Shown: piece after piece, positions 1-10,925 of the stretch | Layout: every line of letters begins with the position of its first letter | How positions within the stretch are numbered: the first letter of the stretch is position 1 | Source: an uncultured beta proteobacterium | GTDB lineage: Bacteria; Pseudomonadota; Gammaproteobacteria; Burkholderiales; Burkholderiaceae | Length of the DNA: 16,581 nucleotides | Assembly (NCBI GenBank): GCA_903938955.1 | Contig: CAJAFJ010000384.1 | Coordinates: 1-16,581, forward strand | Direction of reading: 5' to 3' | The notes under the pieces: model-generated | What the model was told of the DNA's origin: nothing | Seen by the model: only the letters and a program-made list of their open reading frames with translations | The model's database searches: none | Made by a program: the position numbers and the translations under genes

Positions 1-2867
<2,867 letters not shown>

Positions 2868-2876
2868 AAATGGGGC

Positions 2877-3542
2877 TTACTTCAACAACTGGGGCCACAT
2901 GGCGGGGTGGATGCTGGCCACGTAGTCAAAACGCCCCTCTCCCAGCGGACGAAGCACCACCACCGTGGCCTCGGGCTTGACAAAATAGCCCATCAAATCC
3001 GCCATATTGGGCGCGTGGGCGACCAACACCCGGTTGCTGCCAGCAGCCACGGGGGTTGAGATCAATTGACGCGTCATGGCAATGATGGGTTTCTTCTCTT
3101 CGCTGGTCAGGTTGCCGGGGTACATCAAGTTAGGCTCCGCCCTGAGGGCCACCCCCATCTCGGGAAACGCCAGTTGGGCTGACTCACGCGCCCGGCAGAG
3201 GGGGCTGTGAATGACCTCGGCCACCGGAATCCGGGCCTGGCGCAGGTACTTGCCGACCTGGGTCGCCACCTTGCGCCCTTCTTCATTCAGAGGCCGTTGC
3301 GTTGCGCAATTATTGAGGTCAATTTTCGGCACGGCATCGGGTTGGCTGTTGTCGGTGTTGCCATGGCGCATATAAAGCACAAAGCCACCGGCTTGCAACG
3401 CTTTTAACACCGCCTTGGTCGCCCGTTTCTCCTGGAAAGCCGCAGGGTCTGCAGGCGTTTGAGCCCAGGCCGCCGTGGCCGTGATGAAAATAGAAAATGA
3501 AATTGCAACCGCATGCAGCTTGCCAAATATCAACTTGCTCAT
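2877..3542 (-). CDS. Secreted histidine phosphatase superfamily protein
   Basis: A 221-residue protein of the histidine phosphatase (phosphoglycerate mutase-like) superfamily. A signal peptide is visible: a hydrophobic stretch at about 8-25 and a likely cleavage after AWA at residue 27, so the mature enzyme should be periplasmic. The RHG motif is R59-H60-G61 (His60 the expected phospho-acceptor), followed by LNEEGR at 85-90, HSPLCRARES (Arg117 conserved) and VAHAPN with the second catalytic His176. The start is supported by AAGAAGG a few bases upstream of the ATG. It is the first gene of a unit with the sensor kinase, 9 bp apart, so the two are probably co-transcribed. The substrate is not predictable; a link between the phosphatase and what the kinase senses is inference. 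Confidence 0.88.
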   Translation of the reverse strand: MSKLIFGKLHAVAISFSIFITATAAWAQTPADPAAFQEKRATKAVLKALQAGGFVLYMRHGNTDNSQPDAVPKIDLNNCATQRPLNEEGRKVATQVGKYLRQARIPVAEVIHSPLCRARESAQLAFPEMGVALRAEPNLMYPGNLTSEEKKPIIAMTRQLISTPVAAGSNRVLVAHAPNMADLMGYFVKPEATVVVLRPLGEGRFDYVASIHPAMWPQLLK

Positions 3543-3633
3543 ATTTGCCTTCTTATTAACCGTGCACTAGTCTATCGTCATCCTAGACAAGACCAGAAGG
3601 TATTCACGCACCAGCCCACGCAGCGATACATTG

Positions 3634-3651
3634 AAAAGCGGCTTAGGCCGC
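3634..3651 (-). terminator. Weak intrinsic terminator overlapping the nadA stop
   Basis: Read on the minus strand, GCGGC-CTAA-GCCGC forms a 5-bp all-GC stem with the nadA TAA in its loop, followed directly by TTTT. The stem and T-run are short, so efficiency is uncertain. It would separate nadCA from the phosphatase-kinase unit downstream. Confidence 0.4.
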
Positions 3652-4782
3652 ACCGATCAGGTTGACCAGGCTGCCCGCTTCATTTTTCAGCTTCAACGCC
3701 GCGGTAAACGCCAGCATACGGTCAATCGGTTTGCGCGCCAGCAGCCCCAGGGCCGGGTCGACATGGATTTCGTTGGCGCCGGTTTCCAGCACACGGGCCA
3801 CATCGGCCAGGCCGTTCATGGCCATCCAGGGGCAATGCGCACAACTCTTGCAGGTGGCGCTGTTGCCGGCGGTGGGCGCCTCGATGAAAACCTTGCCGGG
3901 GTTCAGCGTGCGCAGCTTGTGCATCATGCCGTTGTCGGTCGCCACAATGAATTCTTGGGCCGTCATCTCGCGCGCCGCTTTCAAAATAGCGGAGGTGGAG
4001 CCCACAGCATCGGCCAGGGCCACCACGTCTGCCGGGCTTTCGGGGTGCACCAGCACTTTGGCGCCGGGGTGTTCCTTGATCAGCGCCTCCAGCTCAAACG
4101 CCTTGAACTCATCATGCACGATGCAGGAGCCACCCCACATCACAATGTCGGCCCCGGTCTCGCGCTGGATGTAGCCGCCCAGATGCTTGTCCGGCGCCCA
4201 CAGAATTTTTTCACCCTTGTCTTTGAGCGCGCGCACGATGTCGAGCGCACAACTTGACGTCACCAGCCAGTCTGAGCGCGCCTTGACGGCGGCGCTGGTA
4301 TTGGCGTACACCACCACGGTGCGGTCCGGGTGGGCGTCGCAAAAGGCGCTGAAGTCATCGATCGGGCAACCCAGATCGAGTGAACAGGTAGCGTCCAGGT
4401 CAGGCATCAACACACGCTTTTCAGGCGACAGGATTTTGGAGGTCTCGCCCATAAAGCGCACGCCAGAGACCACCAGCGTGGTCGCAGCATGGTCGCGGCC
4501 AAAGCGGGCCATTTCCAGCGAATCGCTGACCAGACCGCCGGTTTCTTCGGCCAGGTCCTGCAGGTCCGGGTGCACGTAGTAGTGCGACACCATCACCGCA
4601 TTTTTTTCTTTCAGCAGGCGGCGAATTTTGTCCTTCAGCGCGGCGCGCTCGGTCGGGCTGGGCTCGACCGGCACGCGGGCCCAGGCGTGTTTGGTGGCAC
4701 ACACCGAGGCCTCGTGGGTGGCATCCTGCAGCGGTTGCTCGTATTCAACATCTTTCATGGCGTTAGCAACGGTGTTCATCAT
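3643..4782 (-). CDS. nadA: Quinolinate synthase NadA
   Basis: Condenses iminoaspartate with dihydroxyacetone phosphate to quinolinate, using a [4Fe-4S] cluster; cytosolic, de novo NAD synthesis. The protein has 379 residues. Cys133 (ATCSLD), Cys220 (GGSC) and Cys317 (end of the CKSCAHC motif, 311-317) match the three cluster ligands of the E. coli enzyme with a constant offset of about 20. Other family landmarks are [14 protein letters not shown] near 66-79, [13 protein letters not shown] and VHPESP. Two ATGs are adjacent, at 4782 and 4779: AAGGA stands only 3 nt from the first but 6 nt from the second, so the second may be the real start. The gene follows nadC with a TAATG overlap, implying translational coupling. 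The N-terminal extension of about 20 residues is the main difference from E. coli. nadB is not in the window. Confidence 0.97.
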   Translation of the reverse strand: MMNTVANAMKDVEYEQPLQDATHEASVCATKHAWARVPVEPSPTERAALKDKIRRLLKEKNAVMVSHYYVHPDLQDLAEETGGLVSDSLEMARFGRDHAATTLVVSGVRFMGETSKILSPEKRVLMPDLDATCSLDLGCPIDDFSAFCDAHPDRTVVVYANTSAAVKARSDWLVTSSCALDIVRALKDKGEKILWAPDKHLGGYIQRETGADIVMWGGSCIVHDEFKAFELEALIKEHPGAKVLVHPESPADVVALADAVGSTSAILKAAREMTAQEFIVATDNGMMHKLRTLNPGKVFIEAPTAGNSATCKSCAHCPWMAMNGLADVARVLETGANEIHVDPALGLLARKPIDRMLAFTAALKLKNEAGSLVNLIGAA

Positions 4783-5675
4783 TAGTCCTTAAAACGCATG
4801 GAGAAATCAATGGCCTGCACGTCTTTGGTCAAGGCGCCGATCGAGATGCGGTCCACGCCGGCGGCGGCAATGTCGCGCACGGTGCTCATATTGACGCCGC
4901 CCGAGACTTCCAGAATAGCGCGTCCGGCGTTGATGTGCACCGCCTCGCGCAGCGTGGTCAGGCTCATGTTGTCGAGCAAGACCATGGTGGCCCCCGCGTC
5001 CAGCGCTTCGCTCAGCTGGGCCAGGGTTTCGACCTCGATCTCGACAAACTTGGCGCCCGGGGCCACCCTGGCCGCACTTTGCAGGACGGCGGTGACACCG
5101 CCGGCTGCCGCAATGTGGTTCTCCTTGATCAGCACGGCGTCATACAGGCCGATGCGGTGGTTGGTGCCACCACCGGTACGCACCGCATATTTTTGCGCCA
5201 GGCGCAAACCGGGCAGCGTCTTGCGCGTGTCCACGATCTGGGCGCGGTTGCCGGGCACGCTGTTGACAGCGTCACAGTAACTGGCGGTTTTGCTGGCGAC
5301 GGCACTCAGCAGTTGCAGAAAATTCAGCGCCGTGCGCTCGGCGGTCAGCAAGGCGCGGGCCGGGCCCTCCATCTCCAGCACCACCTGATCGGGCGCGCAA
5401 CGCTCGCCTTCCTGTACCAACCAGACGGTGCTGATGGTCGGGTCCACTTGCTGCAGCGCGGCTTGCGCCCACGGAATGCCGCACATCACGGCCGCTTCAC
5501 GCGCCAGCACATAGGCTCGGGCGCGGCGGCTGGGGTCGATCAAGCCGGCGGTCAGGTCACCTGCGCCCACGTCTTCCTGCAAGGCACGAGCCGCATCACT
5601 GCGGGCCAGTTCCGCCACGGAGGCGGCAGAGAAATCAAAAAATGGGGTCATGGCTGAAAGCATAGTGGCGTTCAT
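4782..5675 (-). CDS. nadC: Nicotinate-nucleotide pyrophosphorylase (carboxylating) NadC
   Basis: Quinolinate phosphoribosyltransferase: converts quinolinate and PRPP to nicotinate mononucleotide with CO2 release, the step after NadA. At 297 residues it has the usual family length. Visible motifs are [10 protein letters not shown] at 33-42, [10 protein letters not shown] at 149-158 (phosphate and quinolinate binding), [10 protein letters not shown] at 168-177, KENH at 184-187, EVE at 213-215 and the LEVSGGV / SIGALT strands of the TIM-like barrel. It is the first gene of the nadC-nadA unit, and its TAA overlaps the nadA ATG by one base. The start is uncertain: ATGs at residues 1, 5 and 9 are all possible and none has a strong Shine-Dalgarno. 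The leading residues before the conserved domain are not diagnostic. Confidence 0.96.
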   Translation of the reverse strand: MNATMLSAMTPFFDFSAASVAELARSDAARALQEDVGAGDLTAGLIDPSRRARAYVLAREAAVMCGIPWAQAALQQVDPTISTVWLVQEGERCAPDQVVLEMEGPARALLTAERTALNFLQLLSAVASKTASYCDAVNSVPGNRAQIVDTRKTLPGLRLAQKYAVRTGGGTNHRIGLYDAVLIKENHIAAAGGVTAVLQSAARVAPGAKFVEIEVETLAQLSEALDAGATMVLLDNMSLTTLREAVHINAGRAILEVSGGVNMSTVRDIAAAGVDRISIGALTKDVQAIDFSMRFKD

Positions 5676-5779
5676 TCAAGGGGGTCAATCACGGTTAAAA
5701 ACGGGCGTTGGCGGCGGCTTAGCTCGCCATGAAATGGATCGCCCCTCACCCAGATAGAACGGGGGCGACAGGCCATTGT

Positions 5780-6268
5780 TTACAAGAATCGGTCCAAAAT
5801 CTTGCGGCTTTCCTTGCTCAATTGCAAAGGGTCACGAATCAGGAACTGGATGCCGTGCGAGTCGGTCACCAGCAAAATGGTCGGCCCGACGCGGCGAATA
5901 TCTTCATCACCGCGCAAGACAAAGCGAGTTTCACCGCGGTCAGTTTGCACCTGCCAGGTGCAGGGGGTGGAGAAGCTGGTGACGCTGTCGATGTGTTTGA
6001 TTTCCGGCATGAACTCGCGCGTTTGCAGCTCTTCGCGGATCAGGCTTTGTGCCGGCTCGGACAGTTCGCGCAATTGCTCGATCCACGCCACTTCATGGCC
6101 GTCGGTATGCACCATAGAGAGGCCCACCTCGGGGGATTGGATGGGGAAAGCCCGCACCGGCACCACGCCTTCAAACACCTCGCCCAGCGGCGTAGTCAGG
6201 ACCAGCCGCCCAAAGGCGTTGCGGGTGAGCTGAAATTGGGTTGTCGCTATTTCCGTACTGCTGTTCAT
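5780..6268 (-). CDS. DUF1854 family protein associated with cyanophycin genes
   Basis: A 162-residue soluble protein with no signal peptide or membrane segment. I recognise the DUF1854 family from GLSMVHTDGHEVAWI near residues 49-63, the IREELQTREFMPEI segment, and the C-terminal RDPLQLSKESRKILDRFL. Proteins of this family are known as companions of cyanophycin genes; their biochemical role is not established as far as I know. The ATG shares ATGA with the stop of the upstream ABC transporter gene, and a GAAAGG Shine-Dalgarno stands 6 nt before it, so the two proteins are probably made together and may interact. No catalytic motif is evident. It could be a regulatory or accessory subunit of the transporter, which is inference from the overlap alone. 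Confidence 0.87.
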   Translation of the reverse strand: MNSSTEIATTQFQLTRNAFGRLVLTTPLGEVFEGVVPVRAFPIQSPEVGLSMVHTDGHEVAWIEQLRELSEPAQSLIREELQTREFMPEIKHIDSVTSFSTPCTWQVQTDRGETRFVLRGDEDIRRVGPTILLVTDSHGIQFLIRDPLQLSKESRKILDRFL

Positions 6269-8535
6269 TCGCTGCCTTTCGCGTCGTCCATGTCGACATC
6301 CATATTGCGCGCTTGCGCCTGGTACAGGTTGAAATAAGCCCCTTCGCGGGCCATGAGGTCGTCGTGCGTGCCGACCTCCACGATTTTTCCGCGGTCCAGC
6401 ACCACCAGCCGGTCGGCCCGGTGCAGGGTGGAGAGTCGGTGGGCAATGGCGATAGTGGTGCGGCCCAGCACCAGATTTTCCAGCGCTTTCTGAATTTCTT
6501 TTTCGGTCTCGGAATCGACCGACGACGTGGCTTCGTCCAGTATCAAAATACGCGGATCGATCAGCAAGGCGCGCGCAATCGAGATGCGCTGACGCTCACC
6601 GCCGGACAAACCCTGGCCGCGCTCGCCCACCATCGAGTCGTAGCCTTGCGGCAGGCGCAGAATGAATTCATGCGCGTGGGCGGCACGCGCCGCGGCAATG
6701 ATCTCGGCCTGCGTGGCGTGCGGTTTGCCGTAGGCGATGTTCTCGGCAATGGTGCCAAAGAACAAAAACGGCTCTTGCAGCACCAGCCCGATGTTGCGGC
6801 GGTAATCAGCAATCGGGAACGAGCGCACATCGACGCCGTCCACCCGAATCGCGCCTTCAGAGACATCATAAAAACGGCAGATCAGATTCACCAGCGTGCT
6901 CTTGCCCGAGCCGCTGTGCCCCACCAGGCCGATCATCTCGCCCGGCTCAATCACCAGGTTGATGCCTTTGTTGACTTCGCGGTTGCCATAGCGAAAGCTC
7001 ACATCCGTCAGCTCAATGCGCCCTTCGACACGCTCCAGCGTCACCGGCTGGGTTGGCTCGGGCACGCTGGAGACGTGGTCCAGAATGTCAAAAATGCGCT
7101 TGGCCGCCGAGGCTGATTTTTCAGTCACCGACACAATCCGGCTCATCGAATCCAGGCGGCCATAAAAGCGGCTGATGTAGGCAATAAACGCCATCAGCAC
7201 ACCGACCGTGATGTCGGCCTTGGACACCAGCCAGATGCCAAACGCCCACACCACCAGCAGCCCCAACTCGGTCAACAGCGAGACGCTGGGCGAAAACAGG
7301 GACCAGATTTTGTTGATCTTGTCATTGACCGCCAGATTGTGTTTATTGGCATCCCGAAAGCGCGCCGCCTCGCGGTTTTCCTGGGCAAACGCTTTCACCA
7401 CGCGCACGCCCGGAATGGTGTCGGCCAGCACGCTGGTGACTTCGGACCAGACCCGGTCGATCTTCTCGAACCCGGTTTGCAGCCGAAAACGCACAGCGTG
7501 AATCATCCACACAATGAAGGGCAGCGGCACCAACGTGACCAGCGCCAGCCAGGGGTTGATGGAGAACAGAATGACGGCCGTCATCAGCAGCATCAGCACG
7601 TCGGAGGCAAAGTCAAGCAAATGCAGCGACAAAAACACGCAAATGCGGTCGCTTTCGCTGCCAATGCGCGACATCAAATCGCCGGTGCGCTTGCCACCAA
7701 AGTACTCCAGCGACATGCGCAGCAGGTGCTCATAAGTGGTGGTGCGCAGGTCGGCCCCGATGCGCTCGGACACCAGCGCCAAAATGTAGGTTTTGGCCCA
7801 CGACAAACCCCAGGCCAGCAAGGCCGAGCCGAACAAGCCAGACAAATACAGCGCCACCAGCATCGGGTCGATGTGCTGGCCGTTTTGAAACGGAATCAGC
7901 ACCTCGTCCATCAAGGGCATGGCCAGATAAGGCGGCACCAAACTGGCTGCCGTGCCCAGCAGGGTCAGGATAAACCCGGCCAGCAACTGGCCGGAATAGG
8001 GTTTGGCAAAGCGCCACAAGCGCAGCAGCGTCCAGGTGGACGGTGGCGTGTGGATGACTTTGGTGCAAATCGGGCATTCATCCTGATCAGGTTCCAGCGG
8101 TGCTTTGCAGCTGGGGCAACAGTGCCCTTCAGCCAAGGCCGGGGGCTGACCGGTGACAGCACTCTGCAGATAAATCTGGAATTGTTCTACCAGGCGAATG
8201 GCATACAGGTTACGCCCGAGGGTGAAACGCCAGGTCGCCAACCGGCTTTGCGCATCCAGCAATTCCAGATGTGCCACCCCGGCATGGTCATGGTGCTTGA
8301 GCGCCAAACCGGGCCGGTAAGCCCACGCCTGCCAGCTTGCATCGGGCGCGCGGCTCAGGAGACGCTGGTTGGTAACGAGCACCAACCCTTTGACAAAACA
8401 AAGTTGCGTGTCGAGGTCAACCTCCAGCGTGGCTAGAACGTTCTCTCCAATTTGGAGCTGTGCCTGAACCTCCTGGCGCCAATCGGCGGGAAGGTCATTC
8501 AACGGAGATTCGAAAGCTAGGGATTCTTTAGTCAT
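6265..8535 (-). CDS. ABC exporter-type ATPase/permease of the cyanophycin locus, with PH-like region and zinc ribbon
   Basis: A 756-residue fused permease-ATPase of the type I exporter class, expected to work as a homodimer in the inner membrane. Residues 1-135 are soluble and not part of a normal exporter; the pattern GENVLATLEVD...GLVLVTNQRLL (30-60) resembles bacterial PH-like domains. A zinc ribbon follows, with CxxC at 140-143 and 154-157. Six membrane segments lie between about 181 and 460. The nucleotide-binding domain is intact: Walker A GHSGSGKST (539-547), Q-loop Gln587, signature LSGGE (643-647), Walker B LILDE (Asp667, Glu668), H-loop His699. The gene is divergent from the two cyanophycin synthetase genes and overlaps the DUF1854 gene by 4 bp. 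This matches the known 'cyanophycin metabolism-associated' ABC family, whose substrate is unknown to me. The start ATG has no clear Shine-Dalgarno. Confidence 0.92.
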   Translation of the reverse strand: MTKESLAFESPLNDLPADWRQEVQAQLQIGENVLATLEVDLDTQLCFVKGLVLVTNQRLLSRAPDASWQAWAYRPGLALKHHDHAGVAHLELLDAQSRLATWRFTLGRNLYAIRLVEQFQIYLQSAVTGQPPALAEGHCCPSCKAPLEPDQDECPICTKVIHTPPSTWTLLRLWRFAKPYSGQLLAGFILTLLGTAASLVPPYLAMPLMDEVLIPFQNGQHIDPMLVALYLSGLFGSALLAWGLSWAKTYILALVSERIGADLRTTTYEHLLRMSLEYFGGKRTGDLMSRIGSESDRICVFLSLHLLDFASDVLMLLMTAVILFSINPWLALVTLVPLPFIVWMIHAVRFRLQTGFEKIDRVWSEVTSVLADTIPGVRVVKAFAQENREAARFRDANKHNLAVNDKINKIWSLFSPSVSLLTELGLLVVWAFGIWLVSKADITVGVLMAFIAYISRFYGRLDSMSRIVSVTEKSASAAKRIFDILDHVSSVPEPTQPVTLERVEGRIELTDVSFRYGNREVNKGINLVIEPGEMIGLVGHSGSGKSTLVNLICRFYDVSEGAIRVDGVDVRSFPIADYRRNIGLVLQEPFLFFGTIAENIAYGKPHATQAEIIAAARAAHAHEFILRLPQGYDSMVGERGQGLSGGERQRISIARALLIDPRILILDEATSSVDSETEKEIQKALENLVLGRTTIAIAHRLSTLHRADRLVVLDRGKIVEVGTHDDLMAREGAYFNLYQAQARNMDVDMDDAKGSE

Positions 8536-8755
8536 TTAGGCCAGATGATTCTGCGGGTTTACGTTGGGGTTGGCGGCCATTTTTGGCGGTAACCTGGATC
8601 AAAATCAGTTACGAACTGCAATAAACTTAACGGTATTACTCAATTGATGCAGATTAACAAAAAAGATAGCTCGTCCGATCTTGCCTGTGAAGGGGCTTGG
8701 TCGCACCAACCCAGTGTTTACTCGCCGTGCCACCAAGCCAAACTTGTTTAATCTC
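8536..8755. promoter_or_regulatory. Divergent intergenic region between the ABC gene and the cyanophycin synthetase pair
   Basis: This 220-bp gap is the only place for promoters of both arms of the cyanophycin locus. Its middle (about 8600-8670) is clearly more AT-rich than the surroundings. An imperfect dyad GTAAC (8589-8593) / GTTAC (8608-8612) could be an operator half-site pair. I could not identify a convincing -35/-10 pair in either direction, and no small ORF or RNA is supported here. Confidence 0.45.
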
Positions 8756-10921
8756 ATGACGACGAAAATTCAATTTCTACGGGTTACTCACCTGCGCGGT
8801 CCCAATATTTGGACCTACCGTCCGGTGATTGAGGCCTGGGTCGATATCGGCGCGCTGGAAGACCAGCCCTCCAACACCCTCCCCGGATTTTATGAGCGTT
8901 TGACCGCACTGCTGCCCGGCCTGGCGGTACACCGCTGCGGTATCGGTGAACCTGGCGGCTTTTTGCTGCGGCTGCGTGAAGGTACCTGGGTCGGCCACAT
9001 CCTGGAACATGTGGTGCTGGAGTTGCAAAACCTGGCGGGCATGCGCACCGGATTTGGCAAAACCCGCCAAACCTCGGTGCGGGGCGTGTACAAGCTGGCC
9101 TTTCGCACGCGGCAAGAGCAAGTGGGTCGCGCGGCACTGAACGCCGGCCGCGATCTGGTCATTGCCGCCATTGACAACACCGATTTCGACCTGGCCCACA
9201 CCGTGGCCCAACTGCGCGAGCTGGTGGACGACGTGTGCCTGGGCCCCAGCACCGCCCACATCGTTGAAGCGGCGACCGAGCGCGGCATTCCGCACATTCG
9301 CCTGAACGACGGCAATCTGGTGCAACTGGGCCATGGCGCCAGCCAGCGCCGCATCTGGACGGCAGAAACCGACCAGACCAGCGCCATTGCCGAAGAAATC
9401 GCCAGCGACAAGGACTTGACCAAATCACTGCTGCAATCGTGCGGCGTGCCGGTGCCCGAAGGGCAAGTGGTCAAAACCGCCGAAGAAGCCTGGGAAGCGG
9501 CGCAGGACATCGGCTTGCCGGTTGCCCTCAAACCGTATGACGGCAACCATGGGCGCGGTGTGTCACTGGACCTGCGGAATCAAAAAGACATTGAAGCGGC
9601 TTTTTTACTGGCGCAGCGCAAGGGCGATGGCAGTGTCATCGTCGAACAATTCATTGCTGGCAACGAGCACCGTTTGCTGGTGGTGGGCAAACGCGTGATT
9701 GCCGCGGCACGCGGTGAAACCGCCTGGGTCACAGGCGACGGCCAGTCCAACATCATTGCGCTGGTGGACAGCCAGATCAACACCGACCCGCGCCGTGGCA
9801 CCGGTGAAGATGCCCCGCTCAACGCGCTGGCACCGCAAGACGGCGCAGAAATCGTTCTTGAACTGGAGCGCCAGAACTTCACGGCCTACTCGGTACCGGC
9901 ACAGGGTGAAAAAGTGCTGATCCAGCGCAACGGCAACGTCGCTTTTGATGTGTCCGACCACATTCACCCCAGCGTCGCGGCTGCAGCCACGCTGGCGGCA
10001 CGCGTCGTGGGCCTGGACATTGCAGGCGTGGACATGGTGCTGGAAGATATTTCACGCCCCCTGAGCGCACAACGTGGCGCGGTGATTGAGGTCAATGCCA
10101 GCCCCGGCCTGTTGTCGCACTTGAAACCGGCCAGCGGCCAAGCCCGCCCGATTGGCAAAGCCATCATCGAACACCTGTTTGGCGATGAGCACAATGGCCG
10201 CATTCAGGTCGTCGGCGTCACCGGCACACAAGACACAACACGCATCGCCCGCCTGATCGCCTGGCTGCTGCACATCAACAGCCAGCAAGTCGGCCTGGCG
10301 TGCCGCGACGGTTTTTATCTCGGTGCGCGCCAGGTGGAAGCCACCGACAGCACCCCGTGGGATGCCGCCCAGCGCTTGCTCATCAACCGATCGCTCGATG
10401 CCGCCGTGTTTGAAAACAGCAGCCGGATGATTCTGAGCGAAGGCCTGCCTTACGACAAATGCTCGGTCGGGGTGGTCACGGATGTGAGCGGCTTTGAGGC
10501 CTTGTCCGAGTTCTATATTGATGACCTGGACAAGCTCTACAACGTGGTGCGTACCCAGATTGACGTCATCCTGCCGCAGGGCACCGCCGTCCTCAATGCC
10601 GCCGACCCCGAGGTGGTGGAGATGGCCCCGCTGTGCGATGGCAAAGTGATTTTCTATGCGCAAAATGCCGAACTCGACGTCATCACCACGCATCGCGCCT
10701 TGGGCGAACGTGTGCTTTTTGTGCGTGCCGGGCACATCGTGCTGGCCCAGGGCCCACAAGAAGTGACCTTGATTCCGCTGGACTCCATGAAACCCGCCAA
10801 GGCCGAGAAACCGGACATGGTCATGGCGGCTGTCGCCGCCGCCTGGGCTTTGGGCGTGACGCCGGAACTCATCCTGGCCGGCCTTCGCTCCTTTGAGTCA
10901 GACCCCAAAAAGAATTATTAA
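8756..10921 (+). CDS. cphA': CphA2-like cyanophycin synthetase paralogue with degenerate, truncated Mur-ligase domain
   Basis: A 721-residue paralogue of cyanophycin synthetase. The N domain (about 1-215) carries HILEH (His81, Glu84, His85), an HxxEH motif. The ATP-grasp (G) domain, about 220-478, looks functional: KPYDGNHGRGV (Lys259), VEQFIAGNEHRLLVV, GVDMV and EVNASPG (Glu445, Asn447). The Mur-ligase (M) domain is degenerate: the P-loop GTNGKTT is GTQDTTR at 490-496, without the lysine; ETARGG is ENSSRM at 553-558; GDHLG is lost. The protein ends about 150 residues early, before the C-terminal Mur subdomain. It therefore should not add Arg. This resembles cyanobacterial CphA2, which polymerises beta-Asp-Arg dipeptides. 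The frame opens at a TTG at 8681, but the ATG at 8756 aligns with the family N-terminus (THLRGPNIW). No strong Shine-Dalgarno is seen. The cphA gene follows 4 bp later. Confidence 0.9.
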   Translation: MTTKIQFLRVTHLRGPNIWTYRPVIEAWVDIGALEDQPSNTLPGFYERLTALLPGLAVHRCGIGEPGGFLLRLREGTWVGHILEHVVLELQNLAGMRTGFGKTRQTSVRGVYKLAFRTRQEQVGRAALNAGRDLVIAAIDNTDFDLAHTVAQLRELVDDVCLGPSTAHIVEAATERGIPHIRLNDGNLVQLGHGASQRRIWTAETDQTSAIAEEIASDKDLTKSLLQSCGVPVPEGQVVKTAEEAWEAAQDIGLPVALKPYDGNHGRGVSLDLRNQKDIEAAFLLAQRKGDGSVIVEQFIAGNEHRLLVVGKRVIAAARGETAWVTGDGQSNIIALVDSQINTDPRRGTGEDAPLNALAPQDGAEIVLELERQNFTAYSVPAQGEKVLIQRNGNVAFDVSDHIHPSVAAAATLAARVVGLDIAGVDMVLEDISRPLSAQRGAVIEVNASPGLLSHLKPASGQARPIGKAIIEHLFGDEHNGRIQVVGVTGTQDTTRIARLIAWLLHINSQQVGLACRDGFYLGARQVEATDSTPWDAAQRLLINRSLDAAVFENSSRMILSEGLPYDKCSVGVVTDVSGFEALSEFYIDDLDKLYNVVRTQIDVILPQGTAVLNAADPEVVEMAPLCDGKVIFYAQNAELDVITTHRALGERVLFVRAGHIVLAQGPQEVTLIPLDSMKPAKAEKPDMVMAAVAAAWALGVTPELILAGLRSFESDPKKNY

Positions 10922-10925
10922 GCCT

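Noticed and set aside
3631..4257. 208-codon plus-strand open frame antisense to nadA
   Set aside because: The minus frame has all NadA cluster cysteines; the plus frame has no family features.
5739..5768. TCGCCCC/GGGGCGA inverted repeat after the DUF1854 gene as a terminator
   Set aside because: The 7-bp stem has a 16-nt loop and no T-run on the minus strand; not enough to call.
7339..8436. 365-codon plus-strand open frame antisense to the ABC gene
   Set aside because: Low-complexity His/Gln/Arg composition opposite a well-supported transporter; a shadow frame.
8681..8755. Upstream TTG extension of cphA'
   Set aside because: The extra 25 residues are not like the family N-terminus, and there is no Shine-Dalgarno before the TTG; the ATG at 8756 fits the conserved start.
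10052..10759. Long minus-strand open frame opposite cphA'
   Set aside because: The plus frame aligns throughout with cyanophycin synthetase; the minus frame is a compositional shadow. The similar minus frames at 12069-12881 and 12903-13472 opposite cphA are rejected for the same reason.
10893..10925. Upstream TTG extension of cphA into the cphA' 3' end
   Set aside because: The ATG at 10926 gives the expected MDISRIRALRGPN N-terminus, and the extension overlaps the coding end of the previous gene.
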